NCBI GenBank assembly: GCA_023266715.1
Contig: JAHFPK010000002.1
Location: forward strand, 1-49,630
DNA: 49,630 nucleotides
Direction of reading: 5' to 3'
From: Hyphomicrobiales bacterium
GTDB taxonomy: Bacteria > Pseudomonadota > Alphaproteobacteria > Rhizobiales > Aestuariivirgaceae
Below are positions 1-9,419 of this stretch, piece by piece. The notes beneath the pieces are model-generated. The model was not told the origin of the DNA. It did no database searches and saw only the letters and a program-made list of their open reading frames with translations. Numbering within the stretch: the first letter of the stretch is position 1; each line of letters begins with the position of its first letter. A program made the position numbers and the translations under genes.

Positions 1-510
1 ATGGCCCACGAGCTGACCCATATCAAGAACCGTGATACCCTTGTCATGACCATGACGGCAACCCTTGCTGGCGCCATATCCATGCTGGCAAATTTTGGCT
101 TTCTCTTCGGCGGTCGCGACCGCAACAGTCCGTTAGGGCCCCTGGGCGGCATATTGCTCATCATCCTGGCACCCCTTGCCGCCATGATCGTGCAATTGGC
201 GGTGAGCCGCACCCGTGAATATGAAGCCGACCGGGGTGGGGCGGAAATATCTGGTGCGCCCCTGTCACTAGCCTCAGCCCTTCACAAAATTTCAGGGACT
301 GCTCGGCACATACGAAATGAAAACGCCGAAGCCAATCCCGCCATGGCCCATCTTTTCATCATAAATCCTTTGTCTGGACAGCGCATGGACAATCTGTTCT
401 CATCGCACCCCGCAACCGAAAATCGCGTCGCGGAGCTTCAGAAAATGGCGGCACAGATGGACCCTCGCGAGACTTTCCAGAACCCAGCACCGAAGGGCCC
501 CTGGGGCTGA
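1..510 (+). CDS. htpX: HtpX-type membrane zinc metalloprotease, C-terminal part (5' end outside window)
   Basis: HtpX is an inner-membrane M48-family protease that degrades damaged membrane proteins. The visible 169 residues start right at the zinc-binding HELTH motif (residues 3-7), with the third ligand region EYEAD near residue 73 and two hydrophobic segments between them. Family members are about 280-320 residues, so the N-terminal membrane helices lie upstream of the window. The ATG at base 1 is an internal methionine, not the start. The stop lies 3 nt before the GTG of rsmB, suggesting co-transcription. Confidence 0.93.
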   Translation: MAHELTHIKNRDTLVMTMTATLAGAISMLANFGFLFGGRDRNSPLGPLGGILLIILAPLAAMIVQLAVSRTREYEADRGGAEISGAPLSLASALHKISGTARHIRNENAEANPAMAHLFIINPLSGQRMDNLFSSHPATENRVAELQKMAAQMDPRETFQNPAPKGPWG

Positions 511-513
511 TCA

Positions 514-1836
514 GTGTCAGCACAAAAAAATGAGAAGCCGGGCCTGCAGGCCCGGCGTGCCGCCATAAGCCTTCTGCAAGGCGTCACCCTCGATCAGCGG
601 CCGCTTGATCAATTGCTCGAAACAAATGCCGAATTTCGCAAGCTTGAAGCCCGCGACCGATCCTTTGCCCATGCCCTTGTGGCATCGTCCCTTCGCCACG
701 GCGGTGAAATCAAAGCAATCCTTGGCAAATTTCTAACCAAACCATTGCCGCGGTCTTCCGGCATGACGGTTGATATCCTGACTGTTGCTACGGCCCAGCT
801 CCTGTTCATGGACGTAAGCCCCCATGCGGTTATTGATCTCTCCGTTGATTTGGCAAAACAGGACAGGAAAGCCCAGCACTTTTCCGGGCTGATCAACGCT
901 GTGCTGCGCAAGGTTTCAACCGATGGAAAGGCGGTCCTTAGGAATATGGATGGGCCAAGGCTCAACACACCGGACTGGTTGTGGGAGCAATGGATCTCAG
1001 CCTATGGCGAGGAAACAGCGCATGACATTGCAACCTCCCACCTTCTTGAGGCGCCGCTTGATATTTCAGTCAAGGGCAAGCCTGAATACTGGGCCACTGA
1101 ATTGGGAGGCGAGCTTCTTCCAACCGGAACCATCCGTTTGACGTCCGCCGACAGGAATTTGCAGGACCTGCCGGGGTTCCGTGATGGCGAGTGGTGGGTG
1201 CAGGATGCGGCATCGGCCTTGCCGGTGAAACTCTTAGGGAACATCAAAGGCCAGTCCGTGCTCGATCTCTGCGCGGCACCAGGCGGGAAGACCGCGCAGC
1301 TTGCTTCTGCCGGGGCAGTTGTTACGGCAGTTGATGATTCCCCATCACGCATGAAGAGGTTGCGGGAAAATCTGGCGCGCCTGAAACTATCGGCCAGAAC
1401 ACTAATTGCCGATATGTTGTCCCCTCCTGCCGATACTCCCTATGACAATGTCCTCCTGGATGCCCCCTGTACCGCTACGGGAACAATCAGGCGCCATCCC
1501 GATCTGGTTTATCTGAAATCGCCCCAACAACTGGCAGGGCTCGTGGGCCTGCAACAGAAAATGCTTGAGCGCGCGGCCAGCCTTGTGCGGCCAGGCGGAA
1601 GGCTGGTTTACTGCACCTGTTCCTTGTCTCCCCTCGAAGGGGAGCGGCAAGTGTTCAAATTCCTGCGGACCCATGAAGACTTTGTGCTTGCGCCAATCAC
1701 TCCAAATGACCTTGCCCAGCAGGAACAGTTCATAACCCCCGCGGGCCTTATGCGCTGTTTGCCATCCCTGACGATTGGCACCAGTCCAGGTCTTGACGGC
1801 TTCTTCGCAGCCCGCCTGGACCGGCTGTCTCCTTGA
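514..1836 (+). CDS. rsmB: 16S rRNA m5C methyltransferase RsmB-like (NusB domain + Rossmann methyltransferase)
   Basis: Predicted cytosolic SAM-dependent enzyme that methylates C5 of a cytosine in 16S rRNA (C967 in E. coli). The first ~140 residues have the NusB-like helical RNA-binding character. The methyltransferase core shows the SAM loop DLCAAPGGKT near residue 251, motif IV DAPC near 316 and motif VI YCTCS near 366, supplying the two cysteines of this family. Length (440 aa) is normal. Start is GTG at 514, three bases after the htpX stop. The place between htpX and a heparinase-like gene with purH next is a common alphaproteobacterial order. Confidence 0.93.
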   Translation: MSAQKNEKPGLQARRAAISLLQGVTLDQRPLDQLLETNAEFRKLEARDRSFAHALVASSLRHGGEIKAILGKFLTKPLPRSSGMTVDILTVATAQLLFMDVSPHAVIDLSVDLAKQDRKAQHFSGLINAVLRKVSTDGKAVLRNMDGPRLNTPDWLWEQWISAYGEETAHDIATSHLLEAPLDISVKGKPEYWATELGGELLPTGTIRLTSADRNLQDLPGFRDGEWWVQDAASALPVKLLGNIKGQSVLDLCAAPGGKTAQLASAGAVVTAVDDSPSRMKRLRENLARLKLSARTLIADMLSPPADTPYDNVLLDAPCTATGTIRRHPDLVYLKSPQQLAGLVGLQQKMLERAASLVRPGGRLVYCTCSLSPLEGERQVFKFLRTHEDFVLAPITPNDLAQQEQFITPAGLMRCLPSLTIGTSPGLDGFFAARLDRLSP

Positions 1837-1903
1837 TCGTTAGCACTTCGTTAACCATCTTCGCGCCAGTGTATTTTTTGCATCATTACGAAAACATTAA
1901 TTT

Positions 1904-3580
1904 TTGACGCGGCAGAACATGCGCGATCACGGACCTACGCAACGTTTCAGTACCCCCTCGTATTGGCAGGAATTGTCCAGCCATGGCGCCACATTCATGC
2001 ATTGGGCCTCCTATGGATTTGGCCTCGCTTCACCGCAACGCATGGCCATTTCCGGTCTCGGACCAAAGCTTTCGACCCTGAGATCGGGTGATTCGGCCAT
2101 TGCTCAGGAAATGGCCCGCGGCAAATTTGGTTTTGCCGGAGCAACGGTTAACGGAAAACCTGTCGAGGTGTTTGACGCAACTCCGCCCAATCCTGAATGG
2201 ACGTCAGCTCTTCACAATCTGTCATGGCTCCAGCACTTCATTGTCAGCGGCCAGGAACTCCACCGCATTGTGGCGCGCTCGCTGGTTTTGAAATGGGACG
2301 ACCGGCGCAATGGCTTCCGCTCACCCCAGGTGTATTTTCGGGCTCTGATTTCGCTCTCCTGTGCCGCGCATTTTCTGGTGGGGCCAGCTCCTTCCTCGTT
2401 TGAAAAACCATTCTATGGGCTTGTCGAAAAACTGATCCGCCGGGTTCTGGCCATGCATCCCGCCACACCCAACGACATTCTGTGGCAAGCCATGGCGTTG
2501 CAATACGCAAGTCTTGCGTTTCGCGGTTCAGAGGCGCTGCGTGGCGACGCAAATGCCAAATTCTGCGCTATCATCAATCAGGTCATTTTGCCCGACGGCG
2601 GGCATGTCTCGCGCAATCCCCAAATGCTCCTCGAGGTCCTTTTGGATGTCATCCCCCTCAAAGATGCAATGACCGCAAGACATGAGGCTGTTCCGCAGCC
2701 TTTGAATGGTGCCATCGAAAGAATGCTTCCAATGCTCCGCATGCTTAGCCATGGGGATAGGGGCCTCGGCAATTTTCAAGGCGCTGGGGTGACCGATCTT
2801 GAGTGCGTGAAGGCCGTTTTTGAGCAAGATAAAATTGCCGGAAGGCCGCTTCTGCTGGCGCCTCATTCCGGCTACTGCAGGCTTTCCCATCGCTCTGGCC
2901 TCCTGATTGTGGACGTGGGCGCCCCAAAGGAATGCAACAGCCCCTTGGCGTTTGAATTTTCGGACGGCCCCCACCGCATTTTCAACAATTGCGGCATGCC
3001 GCATTCCGCCTCCGCCGCCTGGCAAAAGGCGGCAGCAGATATCGCAGCCCATAATACGGTTGAAGTTGCCTCCTTCGAAAGCGGAACACAAAATGTTCCG
3101 AGTGCCGAAGTGATAACTTCGCCCCAAGGCTCCTTGATGAATTGCACCAACGAAATCACGGGCAGATCCGGCAAAATTGCTCACCACAGAAATATCTTCC
3201 TGTCCCATACCGGCAATGACCTCCGGGGTGAGGATCGCATTTTTCATATCGCATCGAAAAACCATTCGCCAGGACAACTCGATTTCACCATCAGGTTTCA
3301 CCTCCATCCCGGCGTGAAAGCAACTTCCACCCGCAAGACAACGCGGATTGTCATCATGCTGGCAAATCGAACCGCCTGGCAATTTTCAGTCCGCGGGGGA
3401 ACCATGTCCCTTGAGGAAAGCGTATTTCTGGGAGACGATCTTGGCCCCAGAAATACCCAGCAAATTGTCATTCGGAGCGCAACGGATAACGCAGACCCGG
3501 TAAAATGGGCACTTCGCCGCGTGGAGAAATCGGCCACCACCGGACCCGATACGGCGGAAATGCCGCAACTTCCTTTCTAG
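1904..3580 (+). CDS. heparinase II/III family protein
   Basis: The 558-residue protein matches the alphaproteobacterial heparinase II/III-like family by overall pattern: an N-terminal alpha-toroid-like half (WLQHF and similar helices around residues 100-130) and a C-terminal beta-sheet half from about residue 330 with HRSGLL, a short HNTVEV segment near 385 and a basic, beta-rich tail. The natural substrate in bacteria that lack glycosaminoglycans is unknown; an envelope or capsule polysaccharide is a guess. No obvious signal peptide is visible. The start is uncertain: TTG at 1904 or ATG at 1919. The gap upstream carries two imperfect TTAA-N7-TTAA sites. Confidence 0.8.
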   Translation: MTRQNMRDHGPTQRFSTPSYWQELSSHGATFMHWASYGFGLASPQRMAISGLGPKLSTLRSGDSAIAQEMARGKFGFAGATVNGKPVEVFDATPPNPEWTSALHNLSWLQHFIVSGQELHRIVARSLVLKWDDRRNGFRSPQVYFRALISLSCAAHFLVGPAPSSFEKPFYGLVEKLIRRVLAMHPATPNDILWQAMALQYASLAFRGSEALRGDANAKFCAIINQVILPDGGHVSRNPQMLLEVLLDVIPLKDAMTARHEAVPQPLNGAIERMLPMLRMLSHGDRGLGNFQGAGVTDLECVKAVFEQDKIAGRPLLLAPHSGYCRLSHRSGLLIVDVGAPKECNSPLAFEFSDGPHRIFNNCGMPHSASAAWQKAAADIAAHNTVEVASFESGTQNVPSAEVITSPQGSLMNCTNEITGRSGKIAHHRNIFLSHTGNDLRGEDRIFHIASKNHSPGQLDFTIRFHLHPGVKATSTRKTTRIVIMLANRTAWQFSVRGGTMSLEESVFLGDDLGPRNTQQIVIRSATDNADPVKWALRRVEKSATTGPDTAEMPQLPF

Positions 3581-3640
3581 TGGCCTAATCGCCCCGGCAT
3601 GCTATGTGCCTAGCCGGCATCTAGTTCTGGGATTTGTTCA

Positions 3641-5224
3641 ATGACCCATCCGATCCGGCGCGCGCTTATTTCGGTTTCCGACAAGACCGGACTGGTTGAA
3701 TTTGCCAGGGCGCTTGCAACCTTCAACATAGAAATCATTTCAACCGGCGGCACTGCAAAAAGCCTGCACGCTGCTGGCATTCCAGTCCTTGATGTTGCCT
3801 CAGTTACGGGTTTTCCGGAAATCATGGATGGCCGGGTTAAAACCCTGCATCCCAAAATTCATGGCGGACTACTTTCTGTGAGGGGGGACACCGCCCATGA
3901 GAGCGCCAAAAAAACCCATGACATCAGTGATATCGATCTCCTGGTTGTTAATCTTTACCCTTTTGAAGAAACCGTAGAGAAAAAATCCGATTGGGAAACC
4001 ACCATTGAGAACATTGATGTGGGTGGCCCAGCGATGATCAGGGCCGCAGCCAAAAATCATGACCGCGTCACCGTTGTCGTAAGCCCTGATGATTACCCGG
4101 CGGTGCTGTCGGAACTCAAGGCCCATGGGGGAATTACCGCCGAAGCAACACGCCGTTCATTGGCCGCCAAGGCATTTGCCAGAACCGCCGCCTATGACGC
4201 CGCAATTGCCCAATGGTTTTCCGCTGAACTTGCAGAGACCACGCCAGGTTATTTTGCCATTGGCGGCAAGCGCCTTCAGATTCTGCGCTACGGTGAAAAC
4301 CCCCATCAGACCGCTGCCCTCTACAGCAGTCCGGACCAACGCAAAGGGGTGGCGAGTGCTGAACAGGTTCAGGGCAAGGAACTTTCCTATAATAACATCA
4401 ACGACACCGATGCGGCTCTTGATTGCCTGTCCGAGTTCAGAAATGAGCCCGAGGCCGCCTGCGTCATTGTAAAGCACGCCAATCCCTGTGGCGTTGCCAT
4501 TGGCCACTCTCCTTTTGAGGCCTATGGCAAGGCCCTGGCCTGTGATCCCGTCAGTGCCTTTGGCGGCATCTTGGCTTTCAATCGCAACCTCGATGAGGAA
4601 ACAGCCTTTGAGGTTTCAAAACTTTTCACTGAAGTCATTATTGCACCGGGCGCGGATGACGGAGCCCGGGCAATTCTAGCCACCAAGAAAAATCTTCGCC
4701 TTTTGCTGCTCGGCGATATTCCCAATGCGCAAGCTCCGGCTATCGCGGTAAAATCCATTATTGGCGGACTTCTGGTGCAAACCCGTGATGGCTATTCTGT
4801 TGATGAGATGAATTTGCGGGTCGTCACCAGGCGCGAGCCCACAAAATCAGAGATCAAGGATCTGAAATTTGCTTTCAGGATTGCCAAGCACGTGAAATCC
4901 AACGCGATCATCTATGCCAAGAATGGCGCAACCGTTGGTATCGGAGCAGGCCAAATGTCACGCGTTGATGCGGCCCGCATAGCAGTGCGGAAGAGCGAGG
5001 ATGCGGCAAAGGCGGCAGGCCAGACGCTGCCACTGGTGCACGGCTCCGTTGTGGCATCCGACGCATTTTTCCCGTTTGCCGATGGACTGTTGCAGGCAGC
5101 AGAGGCGGGGGCCACTGCCATCATCCAGCCCGGCGGCTCAATCAAGGACGATGACATCATCCGCGCTGCCGACGACGCCGGGCTCGCCATGATTTTTACC
5201 GGCATTCGGCATTTTCGTCATTAA
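3641..5224 (+). CDS. purH: bifunctional AICAR formyltransferase / IMP cyclohydrolase
   Basis: Catalyses the last two steps of IMP synthesis in the cytosol. The N-terminal MGS-like cyclohydrolase domain begins SVSDKTGL (residues 7-14), and the transformylase domain carries the family motif KHANPCGVA around residues 277-285. It ends with the usual GIRHFRH tail. Length 527 aa is typical. The gene stands 60 bp after the heparinase-like gene and is followed by a YbjQ-family gene 26 bp away, so these may share a transcript. Confidence 0.97.
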   Translation: MTHPIRRALISVSDKTGLVEFARALATFNIEIISTGGTAKSLHAAGIPVLDVASVTGFPEIMDGRVKTLHPKIHGGLLSVRGDTAHESAKKTHDISDIDLLVVNLYPFEETVEKKSDWETTIENIDVGGPAMIRAAAKNHDRVTVVVSPDDYPAVLSELKAHGGITAEATRRSLAAKAFARTAAYDAAIAQWFSAELAETTPGYFAIGGKRLQILRYGENPHQTAALYSSPDQRKGVASAEQVQGKELSYNNINDTDAALDCLSEFRNEPEAACVIVKHANPCGVAIGHSPFEAYGKALACDPVSAFGGILAFNRNLDEETAFEVSKLFTEVIIAPGADDGARAILATKKNLRLLLLGDIPNAQAPAIAVKSIIGGLLVQTRDGYSVDEMNLRVVTRREPTKSEIKDLKFAFRIAKHVKSNAIIYAKNGATVGIGAGQMSRVDAARIAVRKSEDAAKAAGQTLPLVHGSVVASDAFFPFADGLLQAAEAGATAIIQPGGSIKDDDIIRAADDAGLAMIFTGIRHFRH

Positions 5225-5250
5225 ACTGAACCCGCAACAGGGAGAACGCC

Positions 5251-5571
5251 ATGCTGGTCACCACCACCCATAATGTCGAACGCAAACGAATCATTGAGTA
5301 CAAGGGGTTGGTTGCCGGCGAGGCCATTCTCGGTGCCAATCTTTTCCGTGATCTCTTTGCTTCAATCCGCGATATCGTCGGCGGCCGTTCCGGCTCCTAC
5401 GAAAAAGTTTTGAATGACGCGCGCAAAACCGCAGTTGGTGAAATGACCGGCAAGGCCGAACAGCTGGGTGCCAATGCTGTCATTGGCGTTGACCTCGATT
5501 ATGAAACGGTGGGAACCAACGGCAGCATGCTGATGGTGACAGCAGCCGGAACCGCTGTCAGAATAGAGTAG
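5251..5571 (+). CDS. YbjQ/UPF0145 family small protein
   Basis: A 106-residue protein of the YbjQ (UPF0145, 'heavy-metal-binding domain') family. Visible family traits are the start VTTTHNVE, an internal [10 protein letters not shown], the helix with [13 protein letters not shown] and the strand [12 protein letters not shown]. The family forms a pentameric ring in known structures, but its physiological function is not settled. A ribosome-binding GGGAGAA lies about 6 nt before the ATG. It directly follows purH in the same direction and converges with the lipoprotein gene, leaving 6 bp between the two ends. Confidence 0.85.
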   Translation: MLVTTTHNVERKRIIEYKGLVAGEAILGANLFRDLFASIRDIVGGRSGSYEKVLNDARKTAVGEMTGKAEQLGANAVIGVDLDYETVGTNGSMLMVTAAGTAVRIE

Positions 5572-5577
5572 TTGCGA

Positions 5578-6036
5578 TCAATTGGGAGCAGTCTGATAGC
5601 CGATGCCAACCAAAGGCGCCTTGGTTGGCAAAACATTCTGGTCGACATCCGATTTGAAAACCTGCTCAACCATAGCAAGTTCTATGCCCGTGTTGGCTTC
5701 AAGAAGCTTAAGCTGAACCTTATAGGGCGTGTTCTTCTGAACCCCGCGCAAAGCTTCGGTTTCAAAACTGTATTGCAGCTGTCCGGCTTTCACCGGCTTT
5801 GTGATCACAAATTTCCGGTCGGTATCGGGCAGGTCAAAGCTCGCTTCCAGCACACTGCCCTCAGGCAGGGGCCTGAGTTGCCGTGCGACAAAACCATAGG
5901 TCATCTTGGAATAGCGGTAATTGAACATGATGCTGCCGCCAACAATCTTCAGGAAGGGTTCCGGTGTCTGTTCCTTGCAGCCCGACAAGACAAGACCAAG
6001 ACAACAGCAAATGGCAAATACGAGCCGGCCTTTCAT
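5578..6036 (-). CDS. putative lipoprotein of unknown function
   Basis: A 152-residue protein with a lipoprotein signal: basic MKGR, a hydrophobic stretch and the lipobox LSGC (Cys20). The mature part looks beta-rich, with alternating hydrophobic strands. I do not recognise a domain. Its ATG (6036-6034) touches the stop (6039-6037) that the upstream permease would have in its family-like reading frame, so the two genes were evidently translationally adjacent. It is the last gene of the leftward DUF2066-permease-lipoprotein set. Confidence 0.7.
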   Translation of the reverse strand: MKGRLVFAICCCLGLVLSGCKEQTPEPFLKIVGGSIMFNYRYSKMTYGFVARQLRPLPEGSVLEASFDLPDTDRKFVITKPVKAGQLQYSFETEALRGVQKNTPYKVQLKLLEANTGIELAMVEQVFKSDVDQNVLPTKAPLVGIGYQTAPN

Positions 6037-6970
6037 CTAATCCTCGCTTTCCTGCCTTGTGGCGGAACTGTAAAGTCCTTCCGGTTTTAACATGAGAATT
6101 AAGGATAATGAAACCAAACACCGCTACATCGCGGTAGGCCAAGGGAAAGGTAGCCGTCCACAGGGTTTCGAGGAAGGCCAGGAATATGCCGCCGATGATG
6201 GCTCCGCTGACCGTCCCAAAGCCGCCGATAACAGAGGCAAACATCGCCTTGAATCCCAGCATTAGGCCCATCGAAAAGGTAACGCCGCCATAGGAAACGG
6301 CGATGATCCAGCCCGAAACACTGGCAAGGGCCGCCGAGCCAATGCACGACCAGCGCAAGACGGTGAGCGTATTCACACCACTGAGCTTCGCCAGGCGTTC
6401 CGATTGCGAGCACGCCTTCCAATAGCGGCCCGCCGCCGTAAACTGCATGATGAAAAACACAGTGCCGATGGCGAGAGCAGAAGTTGCCACCGAAATAATC
6501 TGCATGACGCCGATTTGGACCGGAAAGGTGCCTTCAAAAATCCGGAATGCCGCACCATCGAACAGCGGCATCATCCACAAGTCGCGGGCGCCACCCTGAA
6601 GTCGCATGACTTCCTGAAGGGCAATGGAAACACCAATGGAGGCAATCATGAAGGCCTGCGATGTGTGGCCAATGAGCGGTGCAAAAACGTGGGTGGCGGC
6701 AAATTGGCCAAGCGCGGAAGAGGAAAATACTGCCAGTGCCAGGGATATGGCAAGTATGACGGCCGTGTTGTTGCCAGCCAGAAGACCTGCAAGGCCCGCA
6801 TAAATCGCCGCAAATGCCGCATACATGGCAAAATCGCCAAACGACAGGAATATCTTGTTGGTGAGGCCCTGCACCAGGGCAAAGGCCATCGCCAGCGGCA
6901 CGTAAAAGCTTGCCAGCGTGCAGGCATTCAGGAATTGCTGCAACCAATAGCCAAATTCATGGGCGGACAT
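5861..6970 (-). CDS. LivH-type ABC transporter permease with an apparent 1-nt frameshift near the C-terminus
   Basis: A multi-spanning inner-membrane protein resembling LivH, the branched-chain amino-acid ABC permease. It shows an N-terminal LASFYVPLAMAFALVQGL, a FGDFAMY segment, and near residue 245 the family-like GGFGTVSGAIIGG. After residue L290 (base 6101) the open frame departs from the family and runs 79 more residues into the lipoprotein gene. Skipping one base (about 6100) restores ILMLKPEGLYS, the usual C-terminal pattern, then a TAG at 6039-6037 immediately before the lipoprotein ATG, giving about 310 aa. No LivM, LivG, LivF or binding protein is nearby. The gene may be broken, or the base may be a sequence error. 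Confidence 0.8.
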   Translation of the reverse strand: MSAHEFGYWLQQFLNACTLASFYVPLAMAFALVQGLTNKIFLSFGDFAMYAAFAAIYAGLAGLLAGNNTAVILAISLALAVFSSSALGQFAATHVFAPLIGHTSQAFMIASIGVSIALQEVMRLQGGARDLWMMPLFDGAAFRIFEGTFPVQIGVMQIISVATSALAIGTVFFIMQFTAAGRYWKACSQSERLAKLSGVNTLTVLRWSCIGSAALASVSGWIIAVSYGGVTFSMGLMLGFKAMFASVIGGFGTVSGAIIGGIFLAFLETLWTATFPLAYRDVAVFGFIILNSHVKTGRTLQFRHKAGKRGLDERPARICHLLLSWSCLVGLQGTDTGTLPEDCWRQHHVQLPLFQDDLWFCRTATQAPA

Positions 6971-6973
6971 TTG

Positions 6974-7837
6974 CTATTGCACCTCATCTTGCGGTTCGCC
7001 ATGTCCCGACAGGATTTGCGCGGAACCCCGCATGGTACTGCGAAACGCCGCGTCGAAATTTACATTCTCGATCTGCCAGTGATGGGAGCCACCAACCGAG
7101 TGGAGTTGCCAATCCCCCTTCCATCCCAGCATTCCCTTGTTCCATGCAATGCTGCCAACCAGTACAATCCCGCCACCGCTCGCCCGTGCAATTTTCGTCA
7201 ATTCCCCTTGATCAGCCGTTGGCAATTTTTCAGCGGTCATCCCGGCTTCGTTAAATGCATTGGTGGACGGTAACACCATCGGCATGCCTGTCAGCCAGGC
7301 CGCTGACATGAATGATTCACGCTGGTCAAATCCCTCGTCCGCATCGCCTGTAAGAAGATATGACCTGGCCTCATATTTCACGGCAAGAATTACCACTATT
7401 GTCGGCCTGCGGGCTATCCAGGGTTTTTCCCCCAGCGCCTGCAATAGTTCATCAATCTTCTCCGGATAAAAATCAACGGTAAGGTCATAGGGCCTGTCCC
7501 GCGTGCCCTGTTCGTCGTGAATGGGTATGCCTTCCATTCTGTCGCGGTAGCTGAATGTCTTCACATAGATCTGCGCCCGCTCTGCCATTCCTTCAACGCG
7601 GGGATCATGATCGATATCCGGATCGCCGGATACTTTTTTTAAAGCGTCTCTCAGGCACTGGCCAAGAACTGGCAACCTCGTCTCTTCCCTTTCGCCCGTG
7701 ACAATGGCTTTCGTCTGGTAGAGATTGCCAGTGAATCCCGGATTGTCATCACGATCAACAACAACCCAAAGCAACAATGCCAGGAACAGGACCAGACACG
7801 CAATCGAAAGAGTTCGAATCATGAATTCAAGACGCAT
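6974..7837 (-). CDS. DUF2066 domain-containing membrane-anchored or exported protein
   Basis: About 287 residues from the ATG at 7837. The N-terminus MRLEFMIRT followed by a hydrophobic run of leucines, valines and a tryptophan looks like a signal peptide or membrane anchor. The body shows traits of DUF2066 proteins: LRDALKKVSGD near residue 65, an extended DLTVDFY strand and a later GGGIVLVGSI segment. Function is unknown. The open frame extends upstream to 7969, but that part is low-complexity, precedes the signal sequence and would overlap the divergent HAD gene. Its stop is 3 nt before the permease ATG, so the two are likely coupled. Confidence 0.75.
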   Translation of the reverse strand: MRLEFMIRTLSIACLVLFLALLLWVVVDRDDNPGFTGNLYQTKAIVTGEREETRLPVLGQCLRDALKKVSGDPDIDHDPRVEGMAERAQIYVKTFSYRDRMEGIPIHDEQGTRDRPYDLTVDFYPEKIDELLQALGEKPWIARRPTIVVILAVKYEARSYLLTGDADEGFDQRESFMSAAWLTGMPMVLPSTNAFNEAGMTAEKLPTADQGELTKIARASGGGIVLVGSIAWNKGMLGWKGDWQLHSVGGSHHWQIENVNFDAAFRSTMRGSAQILSGHGEPQDEVQ

Positions 7838-7953
7838 TGAATTGCCCTGCCAAATCTTATTTTTTACACTGAAGTATCGCAAACAAGCTTGAAGTATGAA
7901 TGGATGAAGTGTCAATTGGCGCTGCTCCTGCACTGGTTTGGATGCCTGACGAG

Positions 7954-8652
7954 ATGACCACGCCCTCAATTATCGGACTGGATGCCGATGATACCCTGTG
8001 GCAGAGCGAGCATTTTTTCAAGCTCTCGGAAGCCCGCTTTGTCGATCTTCTTTCGGAGTACGCCGAAGGTGCCGATCTGCGCGCACGCCTGTTGCAAGCC
8101 GAAAAGAGAAACCTGCGGTTCTATGGTTACGGCATCAAAGGCTTTGTCCTGTCGATGATCGAAACGGCCATTGACGTAACCCATGGTCAGGTTCCAGCCT
8201 CCATTATTCAGGAAATTCTCGGCGCCGGTCGCGAGATGCTGAACCACCCTATCTTGCCCCTGCCGCAGGTTCGCGAAACCTTGGAAAATTTAAACGGGAT
8301 ATATCGCCTTGTCCTGATCACCAAGGGCGACATCTTCGACCAGGAACGCAAACTTGCCCAATCAGGTCTCGGTGAACTCTTCCATGGGATTGAAATTGTC
8401 AGCAACAAAAACCCCGAGACCTACAAGCGCATTTTTGATCGCCATGGTGACGGGCCGGACCGGGCAGTCATGGTTGGAAATTCTTTGAAATCCGACATTG
8501 TGCCAGCTATCGCCGCCGGCTGTTGGGGCATTTTCATTCCCCATGAATTAACCTGGGTACTTGAGAATGTGGAACCGCCGACCCATCATCCACGCTTTAA
8601 GCAATTGAACGGCTTCAATGAACTCTATGAATTCATTACCAAAATTTCCTGA
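7954..8652 (+). CDS. HAD-superfamily hydrolase
   Basis: Predicted cytosolic phosphatase-like enzyme. Motif I is DADDTLW (nucleophile Asp early in the chain), motif II is the LITKGD region, and motif III/IV are K405-type lysine before YKRIF and GNSLKSDI. About 232 residues from ATG 7954; an in-frame ATG at 7942 or a start at 7900 are alternatives, but alignment of motif I near the N-terminus favours the later start. The substrate cannot be told from sequence. It is transcribed away from the DUF2066 gene and ends 20 bp before the tRNA-Gly on the other strand. Confidence 0.88.
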   Translation: MTTPSIIGLDADDTLWQSEHFFKLSEARFVDLLSEYAEGADLRARLLQAEKRNLRFYGYGIKGFVLSMIETAIDVTHGQVPASIIQEILGAGREMLNHPILPLPQVRETLENLNGIYRLVLITKGDIFDQERKLAQSGLGELFHGIEIVSNKNPETYKRIFDRHGDGPDRAVMVGNSLKSDIVPAIAAGCWGIFIPHELTWVLENVEPPTHHPRFKQLNGFNELYEFITKIS

Positions 8653-8672
8653 GATGGAGGTTTTTGGAAAAC

Positions 8673-8747
<75 letters not shown>

Positions 8748-8861
8748 TGAGCGTAATACGAAGCCGGAAAAACCCGACGAGGTGGCGCGTCTTATTGCCC
8801 AAGCCTAGCGTAAATGCAATAGCAAGTTCAACTTGCTTGTTACTTGGGACGATTGACTATC

Positions 8862-9365
8862 ATGCCAGCCAGCCGTGAAGAGCTTTTCCAAAGATTTGCC
8901 GACCTCGGAATCGAAACGATGACAAAGAATCATATGCCCGTTTTTACCGTGGAAGAGGCCCAGTTGGTCCACCATGATATCCCCGGCGGCCATTGCAAGA
9001 ATCTCTTCTGCAAGGATGAAAAAGGCGTTCTTTGGCTCATTGTCTGTCTGGAAGACTCCCGTGTGGATTTGAAAGCAGCGCCTGCAAAAATCGGCTCAAA
9101 ACGCCTCTCCTTCGGCAGGGCCGAACTACTGATGGAAGTTCTGGGTGTTGCGCCCGGATCGGTTACCCCCTTTGGTCTCATCAATGATAAAAATGCCCGG
9201 ACAAATGTGATTCTTGATGCCCGCATGATGGAAAAGGAAATGCTGAACTATCATCCGCTGGCAAATGATGCGACGACGACAATCCGTTCCGGTGATTTAT
9301 TGACCTTCATCAGGTCTTGCGGCCACGAACCGCGGGTTGTGGCAGTAGCCGATCCCGCATTGTAA
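8862..9365 (+). CDS. YbaK/ProX-type aminoacyl-tRNA deacylase (Pro-tRNA editing)
   Basis: Free-standing trans-editing domain of the INS superfamily; relatives (ProXp-ala/PrdX) hydrolyse mischarged Ala-tRNA(Pro). The 167-residue chain carries the family segment HCKNLFCKDEKG (with the conserved lysine), then SFGRAELL, LGVAPGSVTPFGL and the C-terminal HPLANDATTTI. Start at ATG 8862 removes six residues of open frame that have no family match. It acts in the cytosol on tRNA and stands alone between the tRNA-Gly and the cnoX-like gene. Confidence 0.9.
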   Translation: MPASREELFQRFADLGIETMTKNHMPVFTVEEAQLVHHDIPGGHCKNLFCKDEKGVLWLIVCLEDSRVDLKAAPAKIGSKRLSFGRAELLMEVLGVAPGSVTPFGLINDKNARTNVILDARMMEKEMLNYHPLANDATTTIRSGDLLTFIRSCGHEPRVVAVADPAL

Positions 9366-9419
9366 TTTGCTGTCAGAAGCGCCATTTTTACCCACGAAAC
9401 ACCAAACAGGCATAATAAA

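Noticed and set aside
2528-3382. A 284-codon open frame on the minus strand
   Set aside because: Antisense to the heparinase-like gene, with no family-like segments.
4882-4900. CACGTGAAATCC as a third parS candidate in purH
   Set aside because: Only half of the palindrome matches; the left arm differs at several positions.
5572-6090. A 172-codon open frame on the plus strand
   Set aside because: Antisense to the lipoprotein, which has a clear lipobox and start context.
6404-7273. A 289-codon open frame on the plus strand
   Set aside because: Antisense to the permease and DUF2066 genes; composition is not protein-like.
8653-8672. Possible terminator for tRNA-Gly
   Set aside because: No stem precedes the short T/A runs.
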